Below are positions 11,111-20,983 of a stretch of 64,000 nucleotides of DNA, piece by piece; position 1 is the stretch's first letter, and each line of letters begins with the position of its first letter. The notes under the pieces were generated by a model. The model made no database searches. It was not told the origin of the DNA and saw nothing but the letters and a program-made list of their open reading frames with translations. The DNA lies in the NCBI RefSeq assembly GCF_003573695.1, contig NC_039362.1, positions 113,563,120 through 113,627,119 on the forward strand, given 5' to 3'. The translations under genes and the position numbers were made by a program. The stretch comes from Papaver somniferum. Its lineage: Eukaryota; Streptophyta; Magnoliopsida; Ranunculales; Papaveraceae.

Positions 11111-12109
11111 ATACTTTTAGGGTTTTAAAAAAAGTACAAATGATGAATACATATAATAACCCTAGAATAAAATAAAAATCAAACCCAAGAATAAAAATAA
11201 GAGAGAGAAAATATCTTTCTTTGTTTGTCCCACACGTGAAGTGTGAAGAAAATCATGTGCGATGACTAAATGTAAGCTACATAATGATAAGGGACACACT
11301 ATTTTATAAACACCTCACTATTGAACTACATGCATTTCGAACACTTAATATGATAGTGACACCAAATCTTGCAAAGATATATATATATATATACACTCCA
11401 CAATGCACACATTCACCACAATTAAAAAATCATCTATATTATAAAATTTTGGCAACCGTAAATATAATTAAAATTAAATATTTATTCTTTATAAATTACT
11501 TTTTAAACTACAGTCCGAACAAAATATTATAGATGGGTTTTATGCGCCAAAATCATATTGAAAAAAATTACGAGGTGTTATACTATTAACCCCTTAAAAA
11601 CAATTTCGTCCTGAAATTCAATAACAACCGGGTATTACACAATTACACCTTAAAATGAATTTCGTCTCTAAATTCAAAACCAAAAATACTTGGTGTTATA
11701 CTATAAACACATGAGATTCAAAACCAAAAATACACGGTGTTACACTATTAACACCTCAAAAAGAATTTTGTTCTGAAATTCAAAACCAAAAAGGAATATA
11801 TTTTTTTCTTCAAAATTTAGCTTGTTAAATATTTTAGCTTAAAATCCACAAATGTAAACAATTTTTATTTTAGTCTGTTGTTAGGTAATTTATTTATTTA
11901 CCCCAAACCCAACACAAGAGGATGTAAAATAAAAGCGAAATTCTGTTGAATCAAGATAAAACCAATATGAAAAATTTACAACGATCAAAACTTCGAAAAT
12001 AAATTTGAATATTTAAAATGCCATAATGAAATCATCGTCCTTTTTTTTGTAAAACAAACTTTCAAAAACTGGTAAGTCCATACGCATAGTCCAAGTAAAT
12101 CGGAACCGT
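11111..12109 (-). mobile_element. interior of the D element, non-coding
   Basis: About 1 kb lies between Copia element C and the primer site of the second D LTR. No gag or pol domain is visible on either strand, so D would be a short non-autonomous derivative or an internally deleted copy. It contains a (TA)n run near 11379-11396 and the tandem repeats annotated separately. The left edge includes the unplaced end of D LTR copy 1. Confidence 0.45.
11560..11800. repeat. degenerate tandem repeat of about 60-70 bp
   Basis: About four units are built on 'ggtgtta(t/c)actatta' and 'aatttcgtcctgaaattca' with 'aaaaccaaaaata'. The core GAATTTC...GAAATTC is itself an imperfect palindrome. Read on the minus strand it resembles the GGGACGAAATT-type sequence found just before the 3' LTR of some plant Gypsy elements. 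Function is unknown. Confidence 0.6.
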
Positions 12110-12121
12110 GCTCTGATACTA
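12110..12121 (-). promoter_or_regulatory. primer binding site of the D element
   Basis: On the minus strand this reads TAGTATCAGAGC, one mismatch from the tRNA-initiator-Met primer site TGGTATCAGAGC. It lies 2 bp from the LTR at 12124. It sets the strand of D as minus and identifies 12124-13613 as the 5' LTR. Confidence 0.75.
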
Positions 12122-12123
12122 AC

Positions 12124-13613
12124 TGTGACAGCCCGGGGTTTCGGACTTTCAGCAGACACGGATTCGACCTTGTGGGTCGGGTCTGATCCAGCTAGCAAGT
12201 TCAAATTTCCGGACCGCCACTCGTGTAGGACCAGATTTTTTCGTTTAAAAAGATTTCAATAAATAAAATAAAAAATTCAAAATCAAATAAATATTACTAA
12301 ACGAAATGTAATATGACTTTTAAAATTACAAACTGTAAAATAAAAATTACATAGTCAAAAGTATCAAATCAAAACAAACCAACACCTCGATTTAACTCAA
12401 AATGAAATACCCAAATCCCCCGATATATAATAATTTCTTCACGCCTAGTCTGTCTTCATTCTCTGTGGAAAGGAAGGAAAAGGAGTGAACAAACCACAAT
12501 CCAGTAAAAAGTTTCCAAAAATAATAGAGTGCATTGAAAAACAAACAAATGCAACATATACAATAATTAAAACTATGCACGAAAATTCACAACAATACAT
12601 ACGCCATCCTCAAGCACAAATACTTAACATTTTCTTACTCAAAATCTTCAATCTCAAAATCTAGATCTTAAATCTAGTTGTCACGGTTGTTCCGGATACC
12701 ACCCAACCGCTCCTAAGAACGACCTCTTGAGAGAATGCCAGCTATCCTGAACTCTCTGATAGTTCAACAAACTTCTTTTTTTTTCTTCTTTTTTCTTTTT
12801 TTCTTCGGAAACTACTTAATCAATTCCGAAACTTCTTTTCTTTACAAAATTTCTTAACAAATGTAAGACTAATTCACTAATCTATTAAATTCACTTTCAC
12901 AACCAAAACTTAACGATTATGCACTAATATAATTTCTAGAATAATAAAGAAAGTGCATATGCAATTAGACAATCAATAGGCGATATACGCAACAAAAATA
13001 GTTCGAATTAGTGTACATGCATACAACAAAATGGTTGATTCTTAACATAAACATACAAGATATTAAAATTAAATACAAATCACACAATACTTTTGTTTAA
13101 AAAAAACTATTGAAGGTGATGTTTTCTCTTTATTTCTTTTTGTAAACAAATAAGACAAAATAGTACTACATAGAGAAAAATATCAAAACAAAGATTTAGA
13201 ATAATTTAACAACAATTGTTAGTGGTTTATACACGAAACAACATCATTATATCAATTTACACAAAACAAAACAAAAATCATGACTATTAACAAGGGATTA
13301 AAAATGAAATCAATAAAAGATTTTAATGCTATTTGGTATTAGGTAGAAATCCCCTACGTTTTTAGAAAATACCAAACTCTTGAATCAATCTAAATTCAAA
13401 CAAGGCATGCAAAATTTTTAAGAACAAGAAGGATTAATAGCTTAGGTTTTTTTTTTACTTTTTTTTATTATTATTTAAAAAAAGGTAAAGAGAAAAAGTT
13501 GAAGGAAAGAGAGATGAAAGTGATGACTAAAAGTGTTTTGGGTTTTTGTGCTAGGAAAAAAAAGAGAAGAAGAAAGTGAAGGCTCCCTTTTATTTTTATT
13601 TTTTAAACGTTAA
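12124..13613 (-). mobile_element. D-family LTR, copy 2 (5' LTR), right end cut by a LINE
   Basis: This LTR starts TGTGACAGCCCGGGG beside the primer site and aligns along its whole length with 198-2672 once the Mutator-like insertion is removed. It provides the empty site for that insertion. Long A/T homopolymers and the 'tgatgactaaaagtgttttg' block near 13520 are shared. At about 13613 it passes into LINE coding sequence, so the outer terminus and target duplication are not visible. Small frames inside it are not genes. Confidence 0.7.
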
Positions 13614-15010
13614 ATCAAATATTGATTGTCTTCGAGCAACTCATAACCCTGCTCATTGCTAGAATTGAACAACTTACCAAAGATTTGAATTCCTGGTTTG
13701 ACGGCGAAGAAGATTTATGGAAGCAAAGGGTCAAGGATGAGCAGTTACAATTAGGAGACAAGAATACTATTTATTTTCACAATAAAGCTAAGTTTAGGAG
13801 GAAGAGAACATAAATTGATACTATCCAAAGTGACTTTGGTATCTGGTTAACTGACAGAAACCAAATTGCTGACATTCTTAGGAATCATTTCCTTCATATG
13901 AGTAAAACTTCTATGCCTCCTAATTCTAACAACTATTTGGATTGTGTGCACAGTTGTATTACAGAGGATAAAAATATTATGCTCACTAAAATTTCTTCTC
14001 CTGATGAGGTTAGAAATGTCCTTTTCTCTATGCAACCATGGACAACTCCGGGACCGGATGGGTTCCCTCCGCGTTTCTATCAAGAAATATGGGATACTAT
14101 GGGCAATAACACTGTTGTTATGATACAATCGTTCTTTCACCCTAAGTTCATGCTAAAGCAGTTAAACCACAACTTCACCACTTTGATACCTAAAACATAC
14201 TGTAATAAATATCTTATAGACTTTAAACCTATTAGTTTATGCAATTTTTCATATAAAATTATTTTTAAAATCATGGCAACTAAGCTAAAACCACTATTAG
14301 ATAGGATCATCTCTCCTAACCAAACAACATTCTTAGCCGGTAGAGTGATTACTGATAATATCGTAATTGCGCATGAGTTGATTGATTTTATGAGAAAATA
14401 TAAAGCTAGAAAAGGTTATATGGCTCTCAAGCTTGACATGAGCAAAGCCTTTGATAGGATATAGTGGGAGTTCTTGTTGAATACTCTTAGAAAACTAGGT
14501 TTTAGTGAAGATTGGTGTAACATGGTGTCTCAATGTATTACCACAGTGTCTTCCTCTATTCTTCTTAATGGTAGCCCTGGAAATATGTACAAACTTCAAA
14601 GAGGTTTGAGGAAAGGGTATCCTCTATTCCCTTACCTTTTCATAATGTATATGGGTGTTCTTTCTAGAGCTCTGTCTAAAGCTGAAAATGAAAATCAGAT
14701 TCAGGGTATGAAATTCTATAAAGATAGTTCAGTTGTGTCCCGTCTTTTCTTTGCAGATGATTGCCTCGTCTTCTCTAAGGCCACCCCAGCTGCTTTTAGA
14801 CATCTCCTATCATGATAAGTTCAACATTCATTCTGGTTAATATATTGATTTCGCCAAATCAGGTATCTCATTCAGTATTAAAGTTGATAACAATATTAAG
14901 AATGAGATATCCAACATACTTGGAATTAAGAAAATAGCTCTTAATGACAAGTATCTTGTTGTTCCTATTCTCCTCCAACATAATAAGATGCAATCTTTTT
15001 CTGACCTTAT
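13614..15010 (+). pseudogene. 5'-truncated LINE ORF2 reverse transcriptase
   Basis: A single frame from about 13622 to 14815 encodes a plant L1-type RT. It has 'LQLGDKNTIYFHNKAKFRRKR' (linker after the endonuclease), 'TTPGPDGFPPRFYQEIW' near 14045, 'FKPISLCNFSYKI' near 14222, 'FLAGRVITDNIVIAHEL' near 14331, 'LKLDMSKAFDRI' near 14431 (motif A Asp), and 'FFADDCLVF' near 14748 (FADD box). In-frame stops lie at 13811, 14462 and 14813. A frameshift then continues as 'FAKSGISFSI' near 14851. The endonuclease and the C-terminus are missing. It is cut at 15010 by the B1 LTR. The element is dead. Confidence 0.9.
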
Positions 15011-17375
15011 TGATAAGCGGGGGTACAACAACCACACCCAATATTTCAATTAGCAATCTGTATGGATTAACTCCAATATACTTTCAAGAGAATCAAATAG
15101 ACTCAATCTTAATAAATTATATCAAAGAGTTATAATATCTCGATCTCTCGATTTAATTCTTACTCAAGCAAATAGAAATCTGCGAGTCTAATTAAATACA
15201 AGAGAGATAACTTGGATGGTACCAAAGACCAATATCCAAGTGTCAATCAATGTAAATCAACAACCAAAGGTTGGATATTCTAATTGATTGATCTAACGCA
15301 CAACCTGTGATATTTCAATTATATAACAAAATATAATGCGGAAAAGAAATAACACAAACACCAGAAGTTTTGTTAACGAGGAAATCGAAAATGCAGAAAA
15401 ACCCCGGGACCTAGTCCAGATTGAACACACACTGTATTAAGCCGCTACAAACACTAGCCTACTACAAACTAACTTCGGTATGGACTGTAGTTGAACCTCA
15501 ATCAATGTCACACTGATCCAAGGTACAGTTGCGCTCCTTACGTCTCTGATCCCAGTAGGATACTACGCACTTGATTCCCTTAGCTGATCTAACCCACAAC
15601 TAAGAGTTGCTACGACCCAAAGTAGAAAACTTTAATAAACAAATTTGTATCACACAGAAAAGTCTATGGTAATAGATAAATCTGTCTCCCACAGAAATAC
15701 CTCCAAGTTTTGTTCCGTTCTTTGATAAATGAAGGTGAACAGGAACCAATTGATAACCCGGACTTATATTCCCGAAGAACAACCTAGTATTATCAATCAC
15801 CTCACAATAATCTTAATCGACGCGGCGAAAGAAGATATTGTGGAATAACAAACGATGAGATGAAGATGTTTGTGATTACTTTTATATCTTTCCTATCGGA
15901 GATATCAATCTCAAGCCAATCATTACGATTGTACTCAATACGATAGAAACAGCAAGATCATATCACACAACTACAAGAAAGTAGTACGGTCTGGCTTCAC
16001 AATCCCAATGAAGTCTTCAAGTCGTTAACCTACAGGGTCTCGGTAGAAACCTAAGGTTAAAGGAGAATCGACTCTAGGTTATACAACTAGTATCACGCAG
16101 GAGGTGTGGGGATTAGGTTTCCCAGTTGCTAGAGTTCTCCTTTATATAGTCTTTCAAATCAGGGTTTGCAATCAATGTTACCTTAGTAACAAAGCATTCA
16201 ATATTCACCGTTAGATGAAAACCTGATTAGATTCAAGCTAATATCTTTCAACCGTTAGATCGAAAACTTAGATAGTTACACACAAATGAAATGCACGTTT
16301 TAGGTTTGTGTAATCGTACCCAAACATGTACATTTTTTGGTTCAACAGTAGTTAACCAAATGGTTAGCCATATGAACACTTTCATATCAACCATATTCTT
16401 CTTCACCATAACTAGTTCAAATGACTCAAATGAACTAGTTAGAGAGTTGTTCAATTTCTTATATCTTATAGAAGTATTCAAGACACAATCGAAGCAAAAA
16501 CGATTTGATTCACTCGAATCGATTCATGAACTTTATAGCCACAGTTTGCAAACTTGCATTCCTTAGTTAATATAAGTATAAGTTCACGATAATTGTTTAT
16601 AGAATATAACCAACCTAAGTACGCGGACTTAAGTACCCGGAATAAGTTTGTAAATAGTTTACAAACTCCAGCAGATTTTCTCGGGAAGAGAACCTCCGAC
16701 AGTACGCGGACTGGGTTCGTAGACTGGGTTTGCGGACTCTGTTCCGGTTTTCCTGAGCAGCAAAGTACGCATACTTTGGTTCAAGGAATAAGAACTTATA
16801 CATGTATGTGTTACCATACAATTCTTATATCCAACATTGGTTATATAATCTAAACTCTCATTCCAATCATTGAAAAATTCTTAGAGGACGTTATATAGTT
16901 GTTATTCACAAACCATTTTTCGTCAAAGCCATTTTCAAGTGATTGAAACATAACATGACTTTCGTCACTAGGTAAAGATGAACTTGTCCAAATAGAAAGC
17001 TTACCAACACATATTTCGAGAAATAGACAGGAGAGATAAACTCGGCTCGAAATAGCAAATGTGTATAATCAAAGTCTATATAGAAAAATGACTTTTGTCA
17101 CAAGATAGGAGATAGAGTAGATATACTTTTGAGTGATAGATAAGTTCAAGTCTCTACATACCTTTTAGTCGATGAAGTTCCACCAGTTCCTTGAGTAGTT
17201 CTTCGTCTTGTATGATGATCGCCATGGAGTTCTTGAGCTCAACTACAGTTTCTATCCTAGTCTAAGACTTAGCTATAGTAAACTAGAAATCAAGACTTAT
17301 AGTTTTGATCACTAATATTGACAAACATGCTTTAGATAGCAACGCATGCGAGTTCGACCGAGCATTTCTCTAACA
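15011..17375 (-). mobile_element. Sirevirus-like LTR, subfamily B1, abutting the pol end of element B
   Basis: On the plus strand it reads TGATAAGCGGGGG ... CTAACA, which is TGTTAGAG...ATCA on its own strand. It is closest to the solo LTR at 6191-8538 rather than to the other LTR of element B at 20984-23522. The flanks are CTTAT on the left and TTGAG on the right, with no duplication. On the right it joins RNase H coding sequence directly, without a polypurine tract. It is either the 3' LTR of a recombinant element or a second insertion with secondary deletion. Confidence 0.85.
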
Positions 17376-17643
17376 TTGAGTGACCAACATGATTCTCAGT
17401 GATGCGAATCGCGTTTTAGTTATCATAAAATATCTTCATGATTCCGGAATCAATTCCATAATCAACAAGCATTTGTTTCATCCATAGACGTTGAGTACAA
17501 CATGAACCAACAACAATATATTCTGCTTCACATGTCGAAAGAGATTGTGAATTTTGTTTCTTGCTATGCCAAGCTACAAGATTCATTCTTACATAGTAGA
17601 ATCCCCCTGATGTACTTTTTTTGTCTTCCACACACCATGCCAA
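17376..17643 (-). pseudogene. RNase H fragment of element B
   Basis: Reading from 17643 downward gives 'CVEDKKSTSGGFYYV', 'LSTCEAEYIVVGSC' and 'RLWMKQMLVDYGI', the Copia RNase H core. After a stop at about 17416 comes 'NAIRITENHVGHSM', at which point the LTR begins. The preceding 'ADWHG' lies in a different frame, so a single-base indel near 17635 splits the domain. The normal C-terminus and everything to the polypurine tract are gone. Confidence 0.88.
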
Positions 17644-19391
17644 TCGGCATTTGAATAGGCAGTAAGATCTATGTTAATATCAAAAGTGTAAGAAAGACCA
17701 TACCCGGAATTGTGATTGATATAGCGTATGATCCTCTTTGTGGCGATAAGATGAGATGCCTTTGGATTTGCCTGAAACCTAGCACAACAACCAACATTAA
17801 AAGCAATGTCGGGTCTCATGGCAGTGAGATACAAAAGACTTCCAATAATAGATCGATAAAGTTTTTGATCCACATTTACACCTTTCTCATATCTATGTAG
17901 TTTACCCGTGGTAGGCATAGGAGTAAGTTTTGGAGTTGACTTATCGATGCCGAATCTTGAAACAAGATTTTTTGCATATTTTTCTTGAGATAAGTAAATT
18001 CCATCCTTGTGTTGTTGAATTTGTAAACCCAAAAAGAATTTTAATTCACCAACGTTGCTCATTTCAGACTCCTTACCAAGTGAGACTTGAAAATCTTTTG
18101 CAAGTTTCTCTGATGTTGATCCATAGATGATATCATCTACATAAACTTGAGAAATTACAACATATTTCCCACTCCATTTGGTAAACAATGTTTTATCAGC
18201 TCCACCTCTTGAAAAACCTTTCCTAAGAAGAGAAGTAGTTAGTTTTTCAAACCAGGCACGAGGTGCTTGTTTTAACCCGTACAATTCCTTGTTAAGTTTA
18301 AGAACATGATCGGGAAAATCAAGGTTTTCAAAACCCTTAGGTTGAGCGACATAGACTTCTTCCTTTAAGTTTCCATTTAGGAAGGCGGATTTAATGGCCA
18401 TCTGAAACAGCTTAACCTTAAGAAAACAAGCATGAGCTAATAATAATCGAATGGACTCAAGACGTTCCACAGGAGCAAAGGTTTCGTCAAAGTCGATCCC
18501 TTCAATATGTAAATATCCTTGAGCGACAAGTCTAGCTTTGTTTCTGAAAATGGTGCCAAATTCATCAGACTTTTTCTTATATATCCATTTGGTACCAACA
18601 ATATTTATATTGGGGGGACAAGGTACGAGTTTCCATATATCTTGTATTTGAAACTGATTTAACTTTTCATGCATTGCGTTTACCCAAAAAGGATCACTAA
18701 GAGCTTCATAAATATTCCTAGGCTCTACTTGCGATAGATAACAACCAAAATTGCAAATATTTTGAAGTTGACCTCTCTTCTTAGCAGTAGAATCCCTACC
18801 TCCAATAATATTGTTAGTATCATGATTCCTTTGAACCCAAAGATGTCGTTTGGTGACATATTCTTGTTCAAGAGGAACATCCTGACTAGAGCTTTTCTCC
18901 TCATCACTAGAGACATCAAGATCAGCAACCGTTGGAACAACTTCTTCTGATTCTGACGTTTCTTTGATTTTCTCAATTGTCTCGGTTGGAGGCAATTCAG
19001 CAGGAGAGTCATCATGATGAAAATTACTTAGATCATCAATGATAACATTAGGTGATTCCATCATGACATGGGTTCTGAGATTAAAAACTCGGAGTCCACG
19101 ACTGTCAGATGCATAGTCGAGAAAAATGCCCTCATCGCTTTTTGAATCAAACTTCCCTTTATGTTCTCGATCCTTTAGAATGTAGCACTTACTTCCGAAC
19201 ACTCTGAGATAGTTTGAGTTGAGTTTCTTACCGTACCACAACTCATAAGGAGTGTTCAAGGTCTTTGACCGTACGTAAACACGATTGATCAAATAGATAG
19301 CCGTAAAAACAGCCTCACCCCAAAACCTTAATGGTAAGTTTTTGTTATGGAGCATTACCCTGGCCATTTCCAGAATATTTCTATTCTTCAT
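17589..19391 (-). pseudogene. integrase C-terminus plus reverse transcriptase of SIRE/Maximus-type element B
   Basis: This is a 600-residue open frame. Residues 1-110 continue the integrase ('ARVMLHNKNLPLRFWGEA', 'GIFLDYASDSRGLRVFN'). An acidic linker follows at about 130-175. The RT runs from about 220 to 470 ('GTKWIYKKK', 'KARLVAQGY', 'ELYGLKQAPRAWFEKL', 'YVDDIIYGSTS', 'FFLGLQI'), followed by the start of RNase H ('SIIGSLLYLTAMRPDIAF'). The motif A segment reads 'FQMAIKSAFLNG' where Copia RTs have Gln-Met-Asp, so the first catalytic aspartate is Ala. The frame is entered and left through frameshifts. Lineage is judged from the integrase and gag style. Confidence 0.93.
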
Positions 19392-20161
19392 TTCTGCAAC
19401 TCCATTTGCTTGTGGAGTAAAGGTGGTGAGTATTGTTGAATAATTCCCAGAGAGTCACAGTATTCAAATACCTTGGTGTCTTTGAATTCTGTTCCAAGAT
19501 CGCTTCTAATTTTCTTTAGTTTGCGACCTTGTTCATTATGGATTTTATTAACAATAATTTTGAACTCACTGAGAGTTTCATTCTTGTGAGCCAAAAATGC
19601 CACCCAAGTGAATCTAGTGTAATCATCTACCATAACCAAAGCATACTTCTTCCCAGCCACTGTAGATTGTTGAATTGGACCGCAAAGATCCATATGAATT
19701 AAATCAAGTGGAGCTTTGGTGAGAATATTTCGGGATGATTTGTGTGAAACTTTCGTTTGTTTACCCTTTTGACAGGCACCACATACACCTTCAACCTTAG
19801 CATTAATTTTGGGAACGCCTCTAAGAAGTTCTTTGTTGATGATCTTAGTTAGAAGACGATAATTGATGTGACCAAAACGCTCATGCCAAAGGTGTGTATA
19901 TTCAACCTTGGTAAAATTGAAACAATTATTGAACTGAGTATCTAAAAGATAACAGTTATTTTTGCCACGTGATCCTTGAAAAATCACTTTTCCAGACTTG
20001 CCGACAATGTCACATCCTTTATCATTGAAGACAACCTTATGGCCCTTGTCACAGATTTGACTAATAGAAAGAAGATTAGCAGTCATACCTTTAACATATA
20101 CGACATTATGAATTTCAGGAACGCCAGGCAATTTGATCGTCCCTTTCTTGCTTATGTACAT
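19388..20161 (-). pseudogene. integrase N-terminal and catalytic core of element B
   Basis: The 257-residue frame shows the GAG-pre-integrase region ('MTANLLSISQICDKGHKV'), an H-H-C-C zinc motif ('HLWHERFGH' with 'CGACQKGK'), then the DDE core with 'HMDLCGP' (first Asp) and 'IRSDLGTEF' (second Asp). The frame shifts near 19400, just before the 'NGVAE' segment that carries the catalytic Glu, which continues in the next frame. A single-base deletion in a T run is the simplest cause. The start Met is an accident of the frameshift with protease (TGATG overlap at 20159-20163), not a true initiation site. Confidence 0.92.
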
Positions 20162-20163
20162 CA

Positions 20164-20283
20164 GCTTCCATCTCCAAAATTTACAGGTCCACCATCAAAA
20201 TCGCTTGAGTTGATAAACCATGAGAGATCTCCAGTCATGTGCTTGCTACACCCACTATCAAGGAACCATTGATAGGGTGATGT
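20164..20283 (-). pseudogene. aspartic protease fragment of element B
   Basis: Translation in the gag frame downstream of a TGA (20284-20286) gives 'WFLDSGCSKHMTGD', the retroelement protease active-site box (Asp-Ser-Gly) followed by the usual His-Met-Thr-Gly. 'FGDGS' follows, ending at a TGA at 20161-20163, after which integrase continues in another frame. The segment is only about 40 codons and was found by translating between two longer frames. Gag and protease share a frame, so one stop separates them. Confidence 0.9.
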
Positions 20284-20919
20284 TCACTTCAGAGCAAAAT
20301 CTCCCATACTAGCACTACTAACCACTTTAGGCTTTCTTGTTAGTATTGAATATCTTTTAAGAGATGACAAAAGTTGAATAGCTTTCTTATGAAAATCACT
20401 AGCGACCTTCAGTCTTCTCTTGAAGTACAAACACACATGTTGAAAGTGATTTTGGGAACCACAAAACAAACATGTATCAACATCATAAACCTTATTCGAA
20501 GAGTTCTGAGCACTGTTAGGTTTCACAAAGTCTAGACCTTGCTTATCACCTGACATACGACAATTCTTCAAAGAAGAATTAGAGTTGTCATTTAAAATCT
20601 TTGAAAAAGACTTTACAAACTTCAAATCCTTAAGCTTTGCAATTTCTGCAGCAAGATCATAATTGATCTGGATTTGTTTGTCTAACTTTTTCTGAAGATC
20701 AACAATTTCATCATAGAAATCTCGAGGTTTAGGTTTTTTGATAAAACCTTTGCAATAAGATTCATCAATTTCCCTTATCCATCGAAATTTTTCGAGACAC
20801 AAGAACTTGATGAGTTTTTTTAAATCAGGATTCTCAACCTTTTCGATGGATTCTAAAACACACTCGATGTTGAGTTTATCCATTTCTGGTAAAGCGTTTT
20901 CAGAGACAATATTGTTCAT
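20284..20919 (-). pseudogene. gag remnant of element B, core deleted
   Basis: The likely start is the Met at 20919, because the upstream part of the open frame reads through the primer site and LTR. About 211 codons remain. They include a coiled-coil segment ('EIVDLQKKLDKQIQINYDL') and one CCHC knuckle ('CLFCGSQNHFQHVC'). The leader and first residues resemble those of element A (57527), but the Gag core and first knuckle present in A are missing here, so a large deletion is likely. The protein would not be expected to form particles. Confidence 0.8.
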
Positions 20920-20969
20920 TATCAGATCGCTACAAACACAAACTTGTAAGGTCTTTAATGTGTTCGCCT

Positions 20970-20981
20970 GCTCTGATATCA
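20970..20981 (-). promoter_or_regulatory. primer binding site of element B
   Basis: On the minus strand this is TGATATCAGAGC, one mismatch from the initiator tRNA-Met site TGGTATCAGAGC. It lies 2 bp inside the LTR end at 20984. It fixes the orientation of B and marks 20984-23522 as its 5' LTR. Confidence 0.9.
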
Positions 20982-20983
20982 AT

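Noticed and set aside
11284..11532. 82-codon ORF containing a YIYIYT stretch
   Set aside because: The peptide reflects a (TA)n microsatellite in AT-rich DNA. There is no domain or conservation.
15011..17375. Clean solo LTR inserted in element B
   Set aside because: The 5-bp flanks (CTTAT and TTGAG) do not match and the LTR joins truncated RNase H, so a simple solo insertion is not supported.
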